From: Cunninghamella blakesleeana
Lineage: Eukaryota > Mucoromycota > Mucoromycetes > Mucorales > Cunninghamellaceae
Length of the DNA stretch: 64,000 nt
Reading direction: 5' to 3'
NCBI GenBank assembly: GCA_017871115.1
Contig: JAFCIZ010000007.1
Location: 2,294,001 to 2,358,000, forward strand
Below, one piece after another: positions 49,657-61,420 of the stretch (its first letter is position 1; the number at the start of each line of letters is the position of its first letter). Under the pieces are notes generated by a model. That model saw nothing but the letters and a program-made list of their open reading frames with translations. It made no database searches and was not told where the DNA came from. A program made the translations under genes and the position numbers.

Positions 49657-51916
49657 TTAATTTCTATGTTTTACATAGACATTTAATCCTTCTTTCATAG
49701 GTAATGTCAATGATACCTGATAAGTAATATTTTGACCAGGGACCATAGTAAATTTATAACGTCTTAATAAAGAGGTGATGGCCACTAAAGCTTCTAAAGT
49801 AGCTAAGTTTTGACCAAGGCAGACACGAGGACCACCATGGAAAGCAGGCCATTTACCTTGGGTTTCGCGGATCAATTCACCATCTTTGTTCAACCATCTT
49901 TCAGGTTTAAATTGTTTAGCATCAGGCCCCCAAACATGTTCGGAACGACCCTATAAAAATAATAATAATAGAATATAAAAAGAATAAAATTATTAAAACA
50001 ATAATGATATATAGAATTGGAATTACTATTTTTTTTAAAAAAAAATACAAAAATTTCTATTTATGAATATATATATATTACCTGAGCCCAGGGAGACCAA
50101 TAAACAGTATCGCCTTTTTTAATTTGAGAACCATCAGGCCATATATCATCATTCAAAGCATACTTTTGATTGTTTGGAACAGAAGGATAAAATCTTAATA
50201 CTTCATAGAATCTATATAAAAGCACACCCAACACAAATGAAATAAATATATATGTTAATATATCACCTTTTTACTATCATATATATACATGTACGTTCTC
50301 TCTCTTTTATTTAATTTTTTAAAAAACTATAATACTTACACTGCATGAGCATACTTCATAGTTTTAATGGCTTCATATAAGGCAGCAGGGTCCTTTTCTA
50401 ATTCTTCAGGTAAAGTATTGTTGATTTCTTGTAATAACTTTTCTTCAACTTCGGGATGATGCATTAATGAATAAAATGTCCATGATAAAGCTTGAGCTGT
50501 AGTATCTCTGCCAGCAATGACCATATTCAAAACCACATCACGTAATTCTTCATCACTAAGAAGTTGTCCTTTTTCATTTTTAGCTTTCATAAAGCGTGAT
50601 AATAAGTCATTGAATTCTTCTCCATTATCAATTTCTTTACGTCTTTGTCTAATCACACCATAAGCAAAATCATTAATAACTTTTAAATGTTGTTTGATGG
50701 TTGTTTTCCATGGCATCAAAACATCACTTAACGTTTCTGTTACTTTATAAAATGGATTAGTGAATCGAAGGAAAGCGTTTTGTTGAACTTCATCAAAGGA
50801 TGCTGCAAAAGGAACTTTTCCTTTAGTAGAAAGAGCATGTAGATCAACGCCAAAACTAAGTCTAAATATATAATAAATAATATGAAGAAGAAAAAGGTAA
50901 ATTAAACTATTGAAAATAAAAATAAAAATATGTATAAATAAATAAAAAATGAGTAGCTTACTTGACAAAAGAATCTAAAGTAAATCTAAACATAATGTCA
51001 TGAAAGTCAACAGTTGTATCATTTGTAGCAGCTACATCAAGCATTTTATCAGTAATATAGTGAATATGATGGAGAAAAACTCTATTAAAAAAATAAAATT
51101 AAAATAAATTAAGAGATGAGCACAAACAAATAGACATACATGCCTTTTTTTTAAAAAAATTATATAAAATCATGCTTACTCTGTAAAATGATCTCTAAAG
51201 TTTTTAACATTAAAAATTTGACTTGCAGTTTTTCTTTGATATTTCCAAACCTCCCCATTAGCATTAAATATACCATGGCCCAAGAGTTCTGAACTGATTT
51301 CATTTAATTGTGGACTTTTAACATAATTTTCAAAGTTACCTGGAGATCATTATCAAAAAAAGGTAATAAATCAAAAAGTTTAAATTAAATTAAAAAAATT
51401 GAATATCCGATATTGTTTCTTCTTATTCACATGCTTTACCAAGAAATTGAAATAAAATAAAATAAAAACAAGTTACCTTTTAATATATATTCTACGTTAC
51501 GAGGGTCAATAGTGATAATAGATCTTGGAAAATAAACACCATTTGTAATTCTAATGATAAATAATAATAAGAATATGTAAAAAAAAGGTATCATAATAAT
51601 TAGAGTTAGTAAATATGTTTTTTCTATACACACACACATATATATGCCGGTAACACGTTACTTACAAAGTCAATACGTTCTTTTTATCAAGACTTTCCAT
51701 AAAAAATTCTTGAACACGATTCATATTTGTCATAATAATAGGTGTAATACCAACTAAAGGAAATGCATCCATAGAAGGAATGGATTCCCTTTCTTCTGTA
51801 AAAGCTAATCGATTTGGATACTTATAAGCCAAAGCACCCAAAATGGCTACTGTAGCACCACCTATCATACCAGCTGTTTGTAAATATGAGTTTTGAGATT
51901 TTCTGAGCGATGACAT
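49657..51916 (-). CDS. Cytochrome P450, cluster member 3
   Basis: Seven exons (51666-51916, 51477-51550, 51180-51339, 50962-51081, 50340-50861, 50082-50211, 49657-49950) give 516 residues, with exon lengths identical to member 2. N-terminal anchor GGATVAILGALAYKYPNR. Landmarks WKYQRK, AGRDTTAQALSW, EVLR, PERW and FHGGPRVCLGQN are all present. Near-identity with member 2 is concentrated in exons 3-7. Probable ER monooxygenase; substrate unknown. It lies in tandem, same strand, with about 620-690 bases to each neighbour. Confidence 0.93.
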
Positions 51917-52607
51917 GATATATGTATATATTGATATATGGTTTTAGGTAAAGTAATGTAAGAAAAGGAAAAGAGTTAAAAAAAAAAAAATTAAAAAAAA
52001 AATTAAAAAATAGAAAAAAATAGGCGCACTTTAAAAAAATTACTGACTGAAATTAAACTCAGTAAATGGATCTACTTCCTTTTTTGTGTTAATGCTTTTT
52101 CCTTGTAAAATTATATATTTATAGATAGAAAACACCTTCATTAAATAGTTAAATAATATGGAAAAGAATAAATATAAGCTTGATATATATAAAAAAACAA
52201 ATTTATTTATTCATTTATGGTAAAAAAGCAATGATAATCATATGAAAAAAAAGCTTATTTTTAGGAGTGCATTATATGATTAACTTGGTTTGGGAATTGG
52301 AAATAAAAACGTGTCAGCTAAATAGTTGAAGTGTATTTTTCTATTGATATGCATTTTTTTTTTAATTTTTTATTAGAATAGATATTTTATAAATTTAAAG
52401 AGATATATATATGATTTTTTTTTGTTCATAAAAAAAAAATGGAAATAGTTTTAGTAATAGATAATTATATATGAAATAAAAAATAAAAAATACAAATATT
52501 TATAAATGGCAGTAGGTAGTTAGTGTATTAAAATATATTACCCAGTAATATATATATATATATATAGATTTTTTTTAAGGATAGAAAAGTCTGTGAGTAT
52601 ATATAAT
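51917..52607. other. P450 3-4 spacer
   Basis: 691 bases. It contains an ACTGACTG...CTCAGTAAA inverted-looking stretch near 52042-52069, about 130-150 bases upstream of P450 member 3. No gene seen. Confidence 0.5.
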
Positions 52608-54624
52608 TTAGTTTCTATGTTCAACATAAACATGTAAGCCACTCTTCATAGGTAAAGTGAAAGAAGCTTGATAAGTAATATTTTGATTAGGAGCCATAGT
52701 AAACTTGTAGCGTCTTAATAAAGAAGTGATGGCCACTAAAGCTTCTAAAGTAGCTAAGTTTTGACCAAGGCAGACACGAGGACCACCATGGAAAGCAGGC
52801 CATTTACCTTGAGTTTCGCGAATCAATTCACCTTCTTCGTTAATCCATCTTTCAGGTTTGAATTGTTTAGCATCAGGTCCCCAGATATGTTCGGAACGAC
52901 CTTGAGCCCAAGGTGACCAATAAATAGTATCTCCCTTTTTAATACGAGAACCATCAGGCCATACATCGTCATTTAAAGCGTATTTTTGATTATTAGGGAC
53001 AGAAGGATACAATCTTAAAACTTCGTAAAAGACAGCATGAGCATATTTCATATTTTTAATAGCTTCATATAAGCCAGCTGGATCATTTTCTAATTCTTCA
53101 GGTATATTGGATAAAATTTCAGCAACTAATTTTTCTTCAACTTCAGGAGTTTCAATTAAAGAAAGGAAAGTCCATGATAAAGCTTGAGCTGTAGTATCTC
53201 TGCCAGCAATTACCATGTTTAAGACCACATCACGTAATTCTTCATCGCTAAGAGGTTGTCCATATTCATTTTTTCCAACCATGAATCTTGATAATAAATC
53301 GTTAAATTCTTCCCCATTATCAATTTCTTTACGTCTTTGGCGAATTACATCATAGGCAAAATCATCAATGATTTTTACATGTTGATTAAAAGTAGTTTTC
53401 CATGGTTGAAGTATTTCTCCAATTTTTTCAGTCACCTTATAGAATGGGTTACAGAATCTTACAAAGGCAATAGATTGAACGGTATCAAAGGAATTGGCAA
53501 ATGGAATCTTTCCTTTAGTAGAAAGGGAATTAAGATCAACACCAAAACTAAGTCTATAGGTTAAAAAAATAGATAAGAATAATAGAGAAATTAGCACATT
53601 GTAATTTTTAAAAAATACTAGTATAAAATAAACAAAGTGCTTACTTGACAAAGGAATCCAATGTAAATCTAAACATAATATCGTGGAAATCGAGAGTAGT
53701 ACCATTATTAGCAGCTACATCAAACATATTTTTAGTCATATAATGGATGTGTTCAACAAAAACTCTGTTATATAGTAATAATGAATTGTTAATATTATTA
53801 TTATTATTATTTTTAAAAAAAAAAAAGATGGTCAGAAAAAAAGATTGCATTTTATAGTTATAAGATCAATATTTATAAATTAAACTTACGCAGTAAAATG
53901 ATCTCTAAAGTTTTTAACATTAAAAATTTGACTTGCAGTTTTTCTTTGATATTTCCAATGTTCACCATTAGCATTAAAAATACCATGACCGAAAAGTTTG
54001 CTTGCAATTTCGTTCAATTGTGGACTTTTAACATAATTTTCAAAATTACCTATTATATAATAATATGAGAATAAAAAATTCATTTATATAAATGAGTTCA
54101 CCTGACTTGACTGACTTTATATAAGATTTAATTTTATTCATTAATTTATTCTCTCACCCTTTAATACATATTCCACATTACGAGGATCGCAAGTGACAAT
54201 AGATCTATCGAAACCGATACCATTACCAGTTCTATATAATATTAATCAAAATAATATATAAAAAGAAGTTAATATATATTTATATATTTATTGGCTGAGA
54301 TCCATTTTTTTAAAAAAAAATTGCTTGGGGTTATATTATCTAATATTATTATTGTTATTATCTATTTATTTACCCAGTTAAAACGTTATTTCTTTCAAGA
54401 GCTTCCAAAAAATAATTTTGAACCCGGTTCATATTAGTGACAATACGAGGTGTGATCCCAACTAAAGGAAAAGCATCAAAGCTAGGAATATCTTCTCTGT
54501 CTTCAGTAAATACCAATCTATTTGGGTATTTGTATGCCAAGACACCTAAAACAGCGGCAGCAGCACCAGCAGCTATACCAGCAGTTTGTAAATAAGAGTT
54601 TTGTGATTTTCTAAGGGATGACAT
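52608..54624 (-). CDS. Cytochrome P450, cluster member 4 (two introns lost)
   Basis: Five exons (54374-54624, 54158-54231, 53890-54049, 53645-53764, 52608-53553) give 516 residues. The last exon is 946 bases, exactly the sum of exons 5, 6 and 7 of members 2 and 3 (522+130+294). The junction sequences read straight through as KYAHAVFYEVLRLYP and SPWAQGRSEHIWG. All P450 landmarks are present (WKYQRK, AGRDTTAQALSW, EVLR, PERW, FHGGPRVCLGQN). Exon 1 anchor is Ala-rich (AGIAAGAAAAVLGVLAYKYP). Membrane-bound monooxygenase of the same family; substrate unknown. Confidence 0.94.
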
Positions 54625-55296
54625 GATAATTTATTTAATTCTGTAATAAAAAAAAGTGATATAAAAAAAATAGATAAAAGAAAAGAAAAAAGGTAAAGAA
54701 TAAGAAAAATGATGAGGTTCTTTTTAAATTAAAAAAAAAAATCATAGATCATTGATTTAATATCCGCCTTAAAAAATTTCCCCACACATAATTGTGATTT
54801 TTGTTACCTTATTATTGCAGAGAGATGGTAGAGAGTTTACAACAAAAAAGTAGGGGAAAAAACCATTGATTTTAAGTTTTGTGCTTCTTTGGTCTAAATT
54901 CTATTTTAATGCAAACCCCCATTCAGAACTGTGAACACTATTTTCCAACCAATCAAGATATGACTTACACGTGAATATGTAATTTTTTTCAGTTCCCCAT
55001 ATTTTTAACAAAATCTTGTCAATTTCTTGTCAGTACAAGCTTTTTTCCCTACACAATAAATCATTATTATGTGTATAAATATACATATAATAAATATATA
55101 TGTATGTGCATATGTATACGTATTCATATTATATTAATATATCATTATCATTATTATATTGTTTATTTATATTTATTTATGTATATATATACATGTAAAG
55201 GATTTATATATATATATATATATATTTGAATGTGATATTAATTTTAGAATGGGGTCTAATTTTTATGTTTTTTATTTCATAGGCTATAAAATTTAA
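54625..55296. other. Intergenic P450 4 / TAF3
   Basis: 672 bases. Promoter of P450 member 4 on the left, TAF3 3' region on the right with many TATA-type alternating runs. No gene seen. Confidence 0.6.
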
Positions 55297-57939
55297 CTAA
55301 ATATATCTATCTCTACTAATTAAGGTTTGACATGATTGACAATACCATTCTTCTACATGGTCAAGCTCTGATACACCAACACAGCTGCCATGATACCAAA
55401 TACCACACTTATCACAAGCAATCATAAAAGCACCATAGTCTATTGTTGGATTTTCACATATACATCGAATAATATCTTCTACTTGTTCCGTTGGTAAAGA
55501 TGATGACGAGGAGGAGGTTAAAGTATTTGTAGTAGTAGTTAGGTTATAATTATTATTATTTACACTATTATTATTTTTACTACTATTATTATTAGAAATA
55601 TAAGAGGTAGAAGAGGAGTTGGAGGATAGATTAGACTGTGATTGAGTAGATGACGAAGAAGAAGAGGACTTTTTTATAGAAATTGTATTATTTATTGGCT
55701 TTGTTGATATGTTTGATATTGAAGGGGTAGCTGTTGTAGTTGATGACGATGATAATGGAGGAGAAGGTGAAATCGATTCGGATTTAATTATAGGCTCTGG
55801 TGGTTTTAGAGTAAACCTTATTTTAGGTGCCGTCGCCGATGATGGTGAGGTTATTGGTGAAGGAGAATGATTGTAAGATGACGTAGTGGATCCGTTAATA
55901 GTATTATTATTATTTATATTAGGCGTTGACGAAGAAGATGAGATTGTTTTAGATTTACCATGTTGATAATGATGATCGTTTATTGTTGGAGTAGATGATG
56001 AAGATTTAATTGTTAAAGATTTTGGGAAACGAGGTGATTTATTATTACTATTATTATTATTAGCTGGTATAGTTGTTGGTGTTGATGATGAAACTGGTGT
56101 TGTTGATACATTATCTTCAGATTTCTTTTGTAAATTAGATAGATTGATTGTTAATTTTCTTTGTTTTTTCGAAGATTGTTTTGATGAATTATTAGTAGTA
56201 GTTGAGGAAGATGTTTTGTTTGCAAGTGAAGCCAATGATATAGGTGCACCAGTATTTGAAGATGAAGAAGGGATAGATAAAGGAGGTGAAAATGCATAAG
56301 ATGAAGATGTTGCGGTTGATGACGATCTTGGTCTAGAAGATGACTCTTTACGCTCCTTTTCTAGTGAATGAATCGAAAATATATCATCTTCTTCTTTATT
56401 TAAAGGTGGGTTCATACTTAAAGATTTTGTTTTGAGTGGGGTAGCCGTTGATTTTGATGTTGGTGATGATGGTGTCGACGTAATATTTTTTGTAGAAATA
56501 GTAAGAGAAATACCACTACCACTACTATTTGGGTTCGAATGATCTATGGTAGTATTATGAAGGTGATTATTATTAGATAGTCCAGCCTTTGTTGGCAAAG
56601 TAATGAGTGTTGATGTTGCTGCTGACGAAGATGGAGTTGATGGAACATTATTTGTTTCTGATTCATTATTCCCTATATTCATGACATCTACCATTAAATT
56701 TGGTGTAGATAATGTTGATAAAGCTAACGGAGGCGCTAAATTACGTACAATATCCCCAAGCATACTTGTTGATCTGCCAAACAATCTCGTACCTGCAGAA
56801 GCATCGTCTTGTGTTGCTTGTTGAAATATTTTTGATAAAGATTGTTGTGTTGCTACTGAAGATGATAGCCTTGCTTTTTTTAATGATGCATTTTCAGGTT
56901 GTTCCATTTTGCCTTTTTCAAAAGATTCCATTATTCGTTTTAGTGGTAAATCTCTTTGTTCTGATGTTGAACTAGGTGGTGGTGGAGATCCTGCTCCGTT
57001 TAATGATAGTGACGATATTTCTAAAACTGAAAGTGCCATTGGTGTAGGAGTATCTTTATCTGTTGCAATAATAGATTCTTCATAAGGAGTGATATGTGTA
57101 AATGGATTGGTAATGGGCTTTTTCTTTTTCTTTACAGTTAAGTGATGAGGTAACATGTTTGGCTGTTGTTGCTGTGAAGGTAAAGTAGCTGTTTGTAATT
57201 CTTTTATATCATTTAATGAATCCATTTCATCCTCTTTATTTAATATAGGGAAGGTTGGTAAATAATTTGGTACATAATCAGGTAAATCATTGGTTGTAGG
57301 CAAAGGTGATGGTGAAGAAGAATCAACTTCACTCATGGGTGAAGATATTAAAGCATCAAGATCGTCCCAAGAATCAGAATCAGAATATTCAAAAACAAAA
57401 GAATTTTCTATACCTTCCTTCTTTGTACCTATGATGCCTATATTAATAATAACAATAATAATAACAATAATAATAATTATAAAATTAGTAATCTATTAAC
57501 TTATATATATATGTATATAACTATATAATTTCTTTTACTATCCTTTTTATCCTTTTTATTTTCATTTTTATTTTATTACAAATGTTGCATAATATATTTT
57601 ATTTTATTTTTATGTTTTACCATCTAAAACACGACTAGGATCTGCTTGTTCTGACCAAGTTGGTATAAAATCTTTTCCTTCAATATTTAACCAGTCATCT
57701 AAATCTTCAATATTTATGGCTAAATCAGCTAATCCATCTAAAACATCTAAAGCGTTTCCATCAGTACGTCCAGAAAGCTGCGCATAATTAGAAACGGTAT
57801 TGGCTAGCAGTTCCATATATTGTCCTAAAATCTCTGTCATGGTATCAGCTGTACTTAATTGAACAGATTCAAATCCGGCTGCTTGTAAAACTTGTAACGT
57901 TGTTGTACGTAATAATGCAAAACAAAAATCATCTGCCAT
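55297..57939 (-). CDS. TAF3: TFIID subunit TAF3 with C-terminal PHD finger
   Basis: Two exons (57621-57939, 55297-57437) give 819 residues. The N terminus is a bromodomain-associated histone fold: FCFALLRTTTLQVLQAAGFE, then STADTMTEILGQYMELLANT and SGRTDGNALDVLDGLADLAI. It pairs with TAF10 in TFIID. The long middle is Ser/Thr/Asn-rich, basic and disordered. The C terminus is a C4HC3 PHD finger with Cys765, Cys767, Cys781, Cys784, His789, Cys792, Cys806 and Cys809 (IACDKCGIWYHGSCV). In animals this finger reads H3K4me3; the aromatic Trp in GIWYHG and preceding acidic DYGAFMIACD fit that use. Budding yeast Taf3 has no PHD, so this is the ancestral-like form. Confidence 0.92.
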
Positions 57940-58324
57940 ATTGGTATAAATATATTACAGTAATAATAGATTAAAAATACATATATATTTATATATAAAT
58001 ATATTTTTTTAAAAAAAATAAAAATCAAATTGGAGAAAAAAAAATTCAAATGGATGTAAAAAAAAATATAAAAATTTGGTGGGGTTTAAAAATTGGAAAT
58101 TGGTCACAACTTTTTTTCTATAATTAATGCTCCCCCCACCTTTTTTACAATTTTACATATAAAAATATTAAAATTATTGTTATTGTTATGAAATCATTCA
58201 AAATAAACAAGGGCAAAAACAAAATAAAAGCAAAAATAAAACGCGTTTATATTTTAATTACAAAAAAAAAATATTTATTAAAAGACAAAAAATTTTTTTT
58301 GAAAACAAAATGGTTTAACATAAA

Positions 58325-58604
58325 TCAATTATACCAAGTTAACGGCCCAGTAGAAAGAAAAAACCAACCAAACCAAAAAAAAAAAGGCCAGTAGAAAGAA
58401 AAAACCAACCAAAAAAAGGCCAGACACCCGCCCTAAAAAGAAATAATTATTAGCTAAATAACAAAAAAAAAAAAAAATAGATGTATGATCCATTATTGTT
58501 TTTAATAAAAAGTACTTACATGGAGGAGACAGGGTCAAATGTCGAACCCCCACGGCGATCATATAAAGTCTACAACAATTTGCTTTTCCTTCCTCGATGT
58601 CCAT
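58325..58604 (-). other. Possible small spliced membrane-peptide gene
   Basis: On the minus strand, ATG at 58604 opens MDIEEGKANCCRLYMIAVGV with a good donor (CCAT/GTAAGT at 58520/58519) and a TTTTTAG acceptor at 58433. Splicing the 87-base intron gives about 62 residues ending in a hydrophobic Phe/Leu/Val stretch (SGLFLVGFFFLLAFFFLV). Retention also leaves an open frame of 91. A further CAG acceptor after an 18-base T run (about 58664) and an ATG/GTAAGT donor at 58828 suggest a 5' exon. The first exon is not low complexity, but the second overlaps a DNA tandem repeat. No family recognised; it may be non-coding. Confidence 0.3.
58344..58423. repeat. Two-and-a-bit tandem copies of a ~35-42 base unit
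   Basis: Unit GGCC(C)AGTAGAAAGAAAAAA followed by CCAACCAAA and an A-run, present at 58344-58385 and 58386-58417, with the first bases of a third (GGCCAG) at 58418. Confidence 0.85.
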
Positions 58605-59130
58605 AATTATTTACATTAATATTCAAGAGACATCGAAAAAACAGAAAAAAATCAGTACGCACACTGATTGCAAAAAAAAAAAAAAAAAAGGAAAACTATA
58701 CAGTTCTCCACTATTTTTATTTTTTTTTTAAAAAAAAAAGAGTAAAATGTGATTAATCATTATTACTATATGTTTAATAAAAATAAATTATTTGCGTTGA
58801 AAAAAAGAAAAGGAAAAGAAACACTTACCATTGGTCTGTGAAGGACTAAAGGTGAAAACCAATATTAAAAATTAATAAGGTAATAAAGAAAAAAAAGAAA
58901 GAAAAGAAAAGAAAAGAAAGGGAAATTTGTTTTTTATTTTTTTAAACAAATTTATAAAACGAAAGAAAAACGTTGGTGTAACCAAGGCGACAATAGAAAA
59001 CCCCTTTTATTTATATATTTACTTATCTTTAAAAAACGCCATTATTTAATACCATTATTATTATAATACTAAAACGAAGGATATAAATTATCATTATTCC
59101 ATAATAATAATAAATCAGCATTACCGCCTT

Positions 59131-59162
<32 letters not shown>

Positions 59163-59403
59163 TTATATTCATATTTTTAATTTTACATATAAACAGTATG
59201 GCGTTCGAACGCCCCATGTGAACCAACAATTGACTAATAAATAACTGAAACAAAACTTTTATTCTACTGTAACACTATTCTATATATAGTTATTTCACAA
59301 TAAAACCGTTTCGAAAATCAGCATTATTTTAATTGATTTATCGTGTATATTTTAATTATCTTATTTATTTATACTATTTATTTATTTATTTATATTATCT
59401 TTT

Positions 59404-60777
59404 TTAAAAAAGAGCTAAAGATTCTTCTAATCTTGATAACATGGCAGCATTTTCTTCTTCGGTACCAATAGTAATACGCAAACAACTTTCGCAACCATAT
59501 TCTTTTCCTCTAAATCTTACAACGACATCCTTGGATTCAGCCATATGTTTATAAATTTGTTCAGAACGCTGATTTGAAGGTTTAGTGTTGGTTTCTTTGT
59601 CAAGGATTTCCACTAAGACAAAATTGGCATCATTTCCACCTAAAACATTTCCTGTTCCTTGAATCTTTTTTAATGCTTCAATGACTTGACCTCTTTGTTC
59701 AATCAATTTACTACGATACTCTTTCATACGTTCCACTCCCTTTTCTGATAATGCTTCATAGGCAATGGTTGCATTAGGTGTACCGATATTATATGGTGCT
59801 TTTGTATTATTTAATATTTGAATAAGATCGGGGTGTCCGATAGCAATACCTAATCTATTTAGATAATATATAAATGCATTGGTTATCTTTAATACATTTC
59901 CTTTTTTTTTTTTTCCATAGATCATCTTCAATATTATATATCAATTTTTTCCCCTTGTTTTTTACTTTTATTCTATTAATACATGTATGTTTATCTGTAT
60001 ATATACCTTATACCGGCTAAACCAAAACTTTTACTTAAAGTTTGCATCACGACCAAGTTTGGATATCGATCGACCCATTGCGCAACTGAGCCTTCTTCTT
60101 TATCCACAAAATCAACATATGCTTCATCCACCACCACAATGCCTTCATAACCGCTTTCAAGTACTTGACGAATACTATTATGAGATAAACAGGTACCTGT
60201 AGGATTACCAGGAGAGCATAAAAAGACAAGTTTAACTTCAGGATTGGCTTTTAAATCTTGAATTAACTGAATGAATACAAATAATCAATAAATATAAATA
60301 TTAATACAAATATAAAAGAGTACATTATATATATATATATGCTGAAATTACCTTATCTGTATCTAATTGATAAGCACCACCATCAACAATTAAAGGTGTT
60401 TTCACCACTTGAACATCGTTAATATGAGCACAAACTGAATACATACCATAAGTGGGAGGAGTGATTAAAATTTTATCTTTAGCAGGGACACAAGCAACAC
60501 GCATTAAAAGATCAATAACTTCATCAGATCCAACCCCAAGAAAGATATGTTTTACAGAAGGTAATTGACGTAACTTGATAAAAGCTTCTTTGACACGAAC
60601 GTGATAAGGATCTGGGTATCTGTGTAAATCGCCTTCTCGTTGTTCGGGTAAAGAAGGGCCATATGCATTTTCATTAGCATCTAATAAAATACCACTATCA
60701 TAATCATCTCGAGCACAGCGATATGGTTGTAATTCTAAAATATTAGGTCGTATTATTTTTTCAAGGGAAAATGGCAT
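59404..60777 (-). CDS. HIS5: Histidinol-phosphate aminotransferase
   Basis: Three exons (60352-60777, 60007-60266, 59404-59854) give 378 residues. Landmarks of class-II aminotransferases in the HisC branch: LDANENAYGPS, LHRYPDP, FLGVGSDEVIDLLMR, PPTYGMYSVCA, LCSPGNPTGT, VVVDEAYVDF, and the PLP lysine Lys221 in TLSKSFGLAGIRLG, then RITIGTEEEN. It converts imidazole-acetol phosphate to L-histidinol phosphate in histidine synthesis, in the cytosol. The exon 2 donor was set at AG/GTATAT because it restores GLAGIRLG; an earlier GT gives a stop. A Gcn4-type TGAGTCA lies 125 bases upstream. Confidence 0.95.
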
Positions 60778-61420
60778 AGTTTATTTATTTGTATATATAA
60801 ATTTAAAAAAAATATGTATGAAAAGAGAAAGAAATGAAAGAAAAAAAAATTTTAAGCGTTAAAAAATTATTTTTTATTTTTTTGACAAGCGGAGCAGATG
60901 GTGAGTCATATTGAATGCCGCTCAACTTATTACAATAGCCATACCTTTTCAGAAAATTACCTCTGTGTTTGAATTCTATTTTTTTCTTCAAAGAGATGTT
61001 AAAAATTAATAAAGTCTTGTCATAAAATTTATTGTATATATTCTACATAATATATCCTTCCAAAAACATTAGCCCAGCTGTACTAACCTTTTAAACACCC
61101 GCTTATATAGCTTCATATTATATCAAGAAATTTGATGACGTTTAGAAAAAAAAAGAAAAATGAATGTATGGTTATTAAATAAAACTAATGTTTTAAAAAA
61201 AATGGGGGATATTACTAATAAAAAAATTTTTATTTTCTATTATATTGTTATTATATTTATAAGCAACCAAGTTACATATATATATTAATGATAATAATAA
61301 ATAAATAAACAAACAAAATGTAAAAGCACGTATATATGAAAACAATAATTCTTCGATTCATTTATTCAAGTATATCTTTATACTAATATATATATATTGC
61401 CATTTATCCTTTTATTATAT
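60778..61420. other. HIS5 promoter region / SUB1 3' side
   Basis: 643 bases including the TGAGTCA site. No gene seen. Confidence 0.6.
60902..60908. promoter_or_regulatory. Gcn4/CPC1-type site upstream of HIS5
   Basis: TGAGTCA, exact bZIP core, 125 bases upstream of the HIS5 start. It pairs with the TGACTCA upstream of ARG8 as a sign of general amino-acid control. Confidence 0.6.

Larger units (their letters stand above)
57940..59403. other. Interval TAF3-HIS5
   Basis: 1.46 kb. Left part is the TAF3 promoter. It contains a tandem repeat (58344-58423) and a possible small spliced minus-strand gene (58325-58604, entered separately). A perfect palindrome GGCGTTCGAACGCC lies at about 59199-59212. 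No tRNA fold could be completed around it. Confidence 0.5.

Noticed and set aside
58504..58605. tRNA-like GGGGGTTCGA on the minus strand
   Set aside because: No five-pair T-stem or 3' acceptor partner is present; the stretch reads better as a coding or UTR exon ending in GTAAGT.
59165..59260. Possible tRNA around GGCGTTCGAACGCC
   Set aside because: The TTCGAA resembles a T-loop, but the stem pairing leaves a six-base loop and no matching acceptor, D and anticodon arms could be drawn on either strand.
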